From Saururus chinensis (taxonomy: Eukaryota; Streptophyta; Magnoliopsida; Piperales; Saururaceae), in assembly GCA_035235625.1 (NCBI GenBank), contig CP141143.1, positions 12,569,092-12,633,091 of the forward strand: a stretch of 64,000 nt of DNA, read 5' to 3'. The position numbers and the translations under genes are program-made. The notes under the pieces are model-generated. The model did not search any database and was not told the DNA's origin. It saw only the letters and a list, made by a program, of their open reading frames with translations. Position 1 is the first letter of the stretch, and each line of letters begins with the position of its first letter. This document shows, piece by piece, positions 58,843 through 64,000 of the stretch.

Positions 58843-61473
58843 AATGCTCGAGAGTTTTCATACATTTTCCTCAAAATTCACTGAAAATTTTTGCAATATA
58901 ACTGCTATAAATCGGAGAAAATGACGAATACGAAACCTAATAAAACAGTTTTTATAATTTAAAACATAACACATCAGTTTTTCTCATCCAAAGTTTTTTC
59001 CCCAAACATACGCTCAGATACAAACCAAACAAACCGCTCCAAATCTTTGCCCGTCATACTCATATCCTCTGTCATCTGTCATACGCTTACGCATCCCACA
59101 TCCAATCCAAATGAAGCCTCTGTCACCTCTTACTGTCCATCGCCCATACCTCTACCCACATACACTTACACAAATCCATATCATAGGCCATTAGCCATCA
59201 TACATACGTATGTGTATCACACATACATATAACATATACGTACTTTCATACATAGCTTACTATCATACTCGCTAGCCATCACTAGCGCATACATACGCAT
59301 CCATGCATGCAACATACCCACAAACTCGCTAGCCATCACTAGCACATACTCAATCCACATACGAATCTTACCAACAAACATGCTAGCCACCACTAGCACA
59401 TACATACATACTTCAAGCATACACGCTAGCCATCACTAGCACATACATACATACTTCAAACATACACGCTAGCCAGCACTAACACATACATGCATACTTC
59501 AAACATGCACGCTAGCCATCACTAGCACATACATACATACTTTAAGCATACACGCTAGCCATCACTAGCACATACATACTTTAAACATACACGCTAGCCA
59601 TCACTAGCACATACACACATTCCATACATACTTCAAATATGCTTACGACCCATATGCACATCATAGCATTTCACATGGCATAATTTATACTTTTACATCA
59701 TGCAAGCGGATTTGATTTAACATCTATAGAATTCAATCATATAGTCCTAGCATGTTGCTATTCATTCAAAGTATGATATCATGAAATTACGAGTTCAAAG
59801 CTCCCCTACCTTGTAATCATGACGTTTGATGGCGAGCACACGACGGTGGAGGCGTCGGCAGTGGAGTTGGCGGTCAAAACTGTTGCCTAACTAAGAGAGC
59901 TGTTGTCCCGAGGATTTAGGAAGTGCCGAAAGCATTCATGGCCAAACGAGGTGTCAGAAGTCGATGTGGCAAAATCCACGGGAGAAATGTCATGCCAACA
60001 TAAGTGGCGGTGCGACCAGAAATCGAAGGTGTACTCACTGAAGGTTGGCCAGAGGCTGAGAAGTACTCGGCTGGCCGCAAGACGTTGAAATCTGCCGTGG
60101 ATAGCACCCAACGGCGGCGATTTCGCATCACAAGGGCCCAGATAAGGGCGGAGGGCATGTGGCGACGCTCAAGGACAAAAGAGAGGTGGTGGACGGCTCT
60201 GGTGTCAACTCCATTCAGTGGCAGAGCCATCCGATGGTCATGCGGCGCAAAAGCGGCGCCAAAGCCCAAAAATGCATGCGTGGCCACATGCACACGCGGC
60301 CAAACAGTGCCACTATAGGGGGAGATGGGTCGGACGGTGGTGACCCAAGGCCCACATAAGGGCGGTAGAGCTAAGGCCAAGATGTGGTGGCCAATCGAAG
60401 TGGCGACGTCGCCGATAGCAACCCACAATCGAAATCATGGTGCGGGCGACTGTGCGTCTCGCACGGTATAGGGCAAAGGAAAGCTGCCCATTCCGAGCGG
60501 AGTGTATAATCGGACCAAGTGGGGCTTTCCCTCACTGTCGCCTAGCCGGGGCAGAGCCCACGATGGCCAAATGGACCATGACTCATCGATGCCAACGACC
60601 GAGACGCACCCAAAGCGTCTAATCGGACGGATCAAGATCATAGGGGCGAGGCGGGGTCGAAAACGACAAACCCCTACCGACACTGGGTCGAGGTAGGCTG
60701 GACGGAGTCCATCCCGTGGCCAGACGACAACCGAAAACACACCGGTGTCCAAAAAAATCCCACAGACAGTGAGATGTAAATAGTAACCAAAACCCGACCA
60801 AAGTGCCGGTAGCTCACCACGGAGCGAAGAAAGCATGGCGGCGGCTCTAGCCAGCACCTATGGGTTCTTTGCGGCCAACTAAACATAAGTCTAGTTGAGA
60901 GCGGCCACAAACGACATCAAAATCGTACACCCACAGCTCAAAAACGGGATTGCAGGAGAGAAAAACCCGAAGAAAAGTTTGGTACCTCGTGGAGGAACGA
61001 AGAGGCCGTGGCGGCAGTTCTAGTCGGTACCTACGGACTTGTGGCGGTGAGGCAAAGAGGATCCTGACAAGAATCGCCGGAATCTAACAACGGAGGAGAG
61101 AGAACGGAGTGACCGAAATCACCCTCGGGTTTTCACTCCATCTTTCTGGACGTGAAAATAAGTTACCGGAATCGCTCCTGCAATCCGAACTTCGGATTTC
61201 AAACTTATATATAACTTCTTTTTAATTTTTCCATCCATATCCCCAACATGCGTTCACTTACCGTTCACGCGTTGTACCTCCAAAATTTGCGCCGTAAGTG
61301 CGCAGCGAGGCCCGCGGCCTGCAACTAAGCCCCACACCCGACTCTACGGGTATAAATATGGGAGAAATACATAAATATGTATATGCCGAAGCACCACATT
61401 TTTCCGCCAAAAATGACTAGAAAAATAGCATAAAAATTACATAAAATCGTAGAAAAATCAGGGACATTACAGT
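58843..61473 (-). mobile_element. Long gypsy LTR (about 2.6 kb), 5' LTR of the minus-strand remnant
   Basis: On the minus strand it begins TGTAATGTCCCTGATTTTTC and ends CTCGAGCATTACA, TG...CA termini with a short inverted repeat, immediately followed by the primer-binding site at 58842. This fixes the orientation. The half from 59800 to 61150 is CpG-rich; the transcription-distal end has tandem repeats at 59240-59640. No matching partner LTR is in the window. Open frames (for example 59916-60428 -, 60435-60857 -) arise from the GC-rich composition and match nothing. Confidence 0.7.
59240..59640. repeat. Hairpin-bearing minisatellite inside the gypsy LTR
   Basis: Units of about 40-60 bp repeat GCTAGCCATCACTAGC(A) followed by CATACATACATACTTCAAAC or a variant, seven to nine copies. 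GCTAG and CTAGC pair around a CCATCA loop, so each unit can form a small hairpin. Confidence 0.8.
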
Positions 61474-63621
61474 CTAATCTTCATCCCTATGATCTTTATA
61501 AATTTACTTGTAAATTTAGACAAGGCAAAAACATGAAAGGAAAATTTGTACACAACTAGCTATGGATGTTAAAAAGTGGTTGACGCTAATACACAATTCA
61601 TAATCAAATAGAAGCCCTCCCAAAACGTAATACACAATATATGACCTTAGAATGTCTCCCATTAAACAATGGAAGTTTCGGTGATTGATTTTTCTTTACT
61701 CTTGGTCTGCTCTTGTGCAACTCTTTAGTGAATTGTCTTGTTAGAGACTTTCTCTAAGTAGCTACCTTTCATACCCATTGAGCATGTTTGTGGTAAATGA
61801 GCTGGGAATTGGTATTCCCTAAGAGATCCCCTTTCCATACCCATTGAGCATGGGAGTATCTAACTTATGGTTGTAGAGTCATCCATTTGACCATCTCTAA
61901 GTAGCTACCTTCAAGGTTTGAAAGTCATCCATCTAACCACATCATGCAGTAGTCGATCACCATCGATCGAAGTTTTGTTCTTTAACATGCAAATTGCTCA
62001 ATATCCCTTTTGTCTACGCTACAACAATGTGAAGTTGTGGGTCTTTCTATGCATACTTCATTACTTTATATTATATATAACTCAAATGTCTCCAGCTCTC
62101 TACGGCCTGAAAATAAAAGTAACAAATGGTGAAATATAAATTAAAGTCCTACAAAATCTAGCTATCTTATATCAAATTGTCTAGTAAAGAGAAAGATGTT
62201 GTTCGTGACCAACTACATAAACATTATAAATAAGATTTCAATGAAACTGGGTGAAGAGGATACTAGATAACAAACATGCTACAAGGTTTTACTTCCAATT
62301 TTCCTTTTCATTTTTACACTATACAAATTATATTTTACTACATTCATTATGAATTCGGGTCACCATATTTTGAATACAGACAGAGGAATAAATGAACTTC
62401 TAAATACTTAATTGTTTTAGTTTATTAAAACAAAAGTTGTAATGGCAAGAACAAATAAATATATAAGGTAAGGAAACTGCTTTGACAATCATATGAAGAT
62501 GGTGAAAGTCAATTGGTCAAGAAGTATTACTAGACCTAAACCAAGCGAGCAATTTCTTCCTCTTATAGCTTCTAATAACAAGAATGATCAATGCAACACA
62601 TACTTCAATTGATAGATGGTTAGAGATTGAAGGAGTTACCAATTCTTGCATAAACACACTTTTGTCTTGATCAAATCACCCCTTCTCCTCTAAAAACCTT
62701 GTGATATTCTCCTCAGCTTGATAGTAAACCAGATTCCATTACTCTGTCTCAGGTAGAAAGTGTAGGTCAAACTTGTTCTGTATTAATTATCCTAATTCAT
62801 GTTATCATTCTCATAGTAAATAATGAATGGAAAAAAAGAGTTCTTGAAGTAGTTGAAGATGGGCCAAATCATTTGCTTTATTTTCTTGTTTTGTTTGTTA
62901 CATCATACAAGTGTTGTTGCTTCTAATATTAATATGATTGTAAAATTATTATTAACAAGCTAAAAGGAAGTTTATGAAAATAGACCCAAGAAGTCAATAA
63001 TTGTTCTCCCATTAAAGAAACCGCCAGTTGTTTGATGGAAGAAGGTTTCTCCATAGGATAACTTTTATTTTGCCCCTATTTACATTTTCCATATATCTTA
63101 TTCACTTTTTTGAAGTCCTTCAAATCTGCTAAGTTATACATAAGAGAACCATTCACTAAAAGCTATCAACATTCACATTCATAAAACAAATGTCAATGAA
63201 GTAATAGTAAAACACATTAATGAGAGAAAAAAAAGAGCAACACACATTATCGTGGTCTTGATAACTAAAGAATAGGTTACACCATTAGCCTTTAGTATTT
63301 CTATGTTCTTCAAATCCTGGAAGTTTGTTTTAAAACTCAATTTTCTAGTTCAAATGTCTTATGTGGGAGGAAAAGATGAGTGAATATCATAGTTGATGAT
63401 ATATAGAACATTATTTTAAAAAAAATGAACTATTCTGATTAGCAATTACATCCATGTAAAAAAAATTATAATTTGTGGTAAAATCTGAACATCCTTAGAA
63501 CTGCAAGAAGAAACACAACTAAGGGAATAGTTTTGGTATAAAGGATTCATAAGTTAGATTTTCATGAACAAGGTCAGAACATATTGCCATGACCTAAAAA
63601 AATATTGGGTCATTTACTAGA
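61474..63621. other. AT-rich intergenic region, no gene
   Basis: No family-like frame. A short direct repeat occurs: CCATACCCATTGAGCATG-type words at about 61770 and 61835, and TCTAAGTAGCTACCTT at about 61754 and 61896. Otherwise nothing recognisable. Confidence 0.5.
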
Positions 63622-64000
63622 GAGTTACCTCTTTCTAATACTATAGTTGTCAGTTGCACACTTTCAGTTAACCCTTCTTACCACCATTTTAATCAATAGA
63701 TATTGCCTTCTTGACTTTGTAGTAAGTCCAATAATTTGCTTCATTTCTTTCACCTTAACTTGCCTCACACCCCCATTAGTGCATCCACAAAGAAAAAATA
63801 TATGTACCTAAAAATTACCTCTTTGTAGCACTACCAATTGTTAGTTATACACGTTCAGTTAAACCTTCTAACCTCCTTTTTCCAACAAATATATTGTCCT
63901 TCATGACTTTGATAGTAGCCCAATAATTTGCTTTATTTCTTTCATCTAAGCATACTTCACACCCCAACATATAATTGTATCCACAAAGAAAAATACATGT
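63622..64000 (-). repeat. Same 194-bp satellite in opposite orientation, cut by the window edge
   Basis: The reverse complement of this segment matches the units at 55735-56755. The marker TGACTTTG (inverted TCAAAGTCA) lies at 63712 and 63904, a period of 192. The order ACCTCTTT, TTAGTT, TTCAGTTAA, CCCAATAATTTGCTT, CATTTCTTTCA, CACACCCCCA is that of the first array read backwards. It continues beyond 64000. Confidence 0.8.

Noticed and set aside
59916-60857. Two long minus-strand frames (170 and 140 codons)
   Set aside because: Located in the GC-rich half of a gypsy LTR; no retroelement or host protein motifs, and + strand frames are also open.

Overview
This is a nuclear window from a flowering plant, most likely a monocot. 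Genes carry many GT-AG introns, intergenic DNA is AT-rich and full of plant transposons, and two genes (the first exon of LIG4 and the intronless B-box gene) are strongly GC-rich at their 5' ends beside AT-rich introns, as in many monocots. The species cannot be named from the sequence.

Four protein-coding genes are supported. (1) LIG4, + strand, 3440-17023: DNA ligase IV of non-homologous end joining, rebuilt here as 27 phase-consistent exons (1142 aa), one only 7 nt long. (2) A BBX32-like single B-box regulator, - strand, 19489-18719, intronless. (3) A giant (about 2577 aa) TNO1/At4g31570-class coiled-coil protein with a C-terminal membrane anchor, - strand, 35205-25608, eight coding exons, one of 5151 bp. 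(4) A bHLH35-like transcription factor, - strand, 50681-49003, five exons. They share no pathway and look like ordinary neighbours.

Layout: 1-3.2 kb AT-rich intergenic DNA with MITE pieces reaching the LIG4 promoter; 3.4-17.0 kb LIG4, whose introns hold a candidate Helitron, a Mutator-type MITE with 9-bp target duplications and several tandem duplications; 18.7-19.5 kb the B-box gene; 22.5-24.2 kb an LTR fragment and a foldback element; 25.6-35.6 kb the coiled-coil gene with a Stowaway MITE in its last intron; 36-49 kb repeats, including a long LTR interrupted by a second, well-preserved solo LTR and a copia-type solo LTR; 49.0-50.7 kb bHLH35; 51-64 kb repeats: a MITE, a second long LTR, a 194-bp-period satellite array, a decayed Ty3/gypsy element on the minus strand with a 2.6-kb LTR, and the same satellite in opposite orientation at the right edge.

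No bacterial-type system, CRISPR array, rRNA or tRNA gene was seen. The most notable observations are the 7-nt micro-exon in LIG4, the inverted satellite arrays bracketing the gypsy remnant, and nested transposon insertions with readable target-site duplications. All gene models are my own reading of splice sites and family conservation; no search or transcript data was available.
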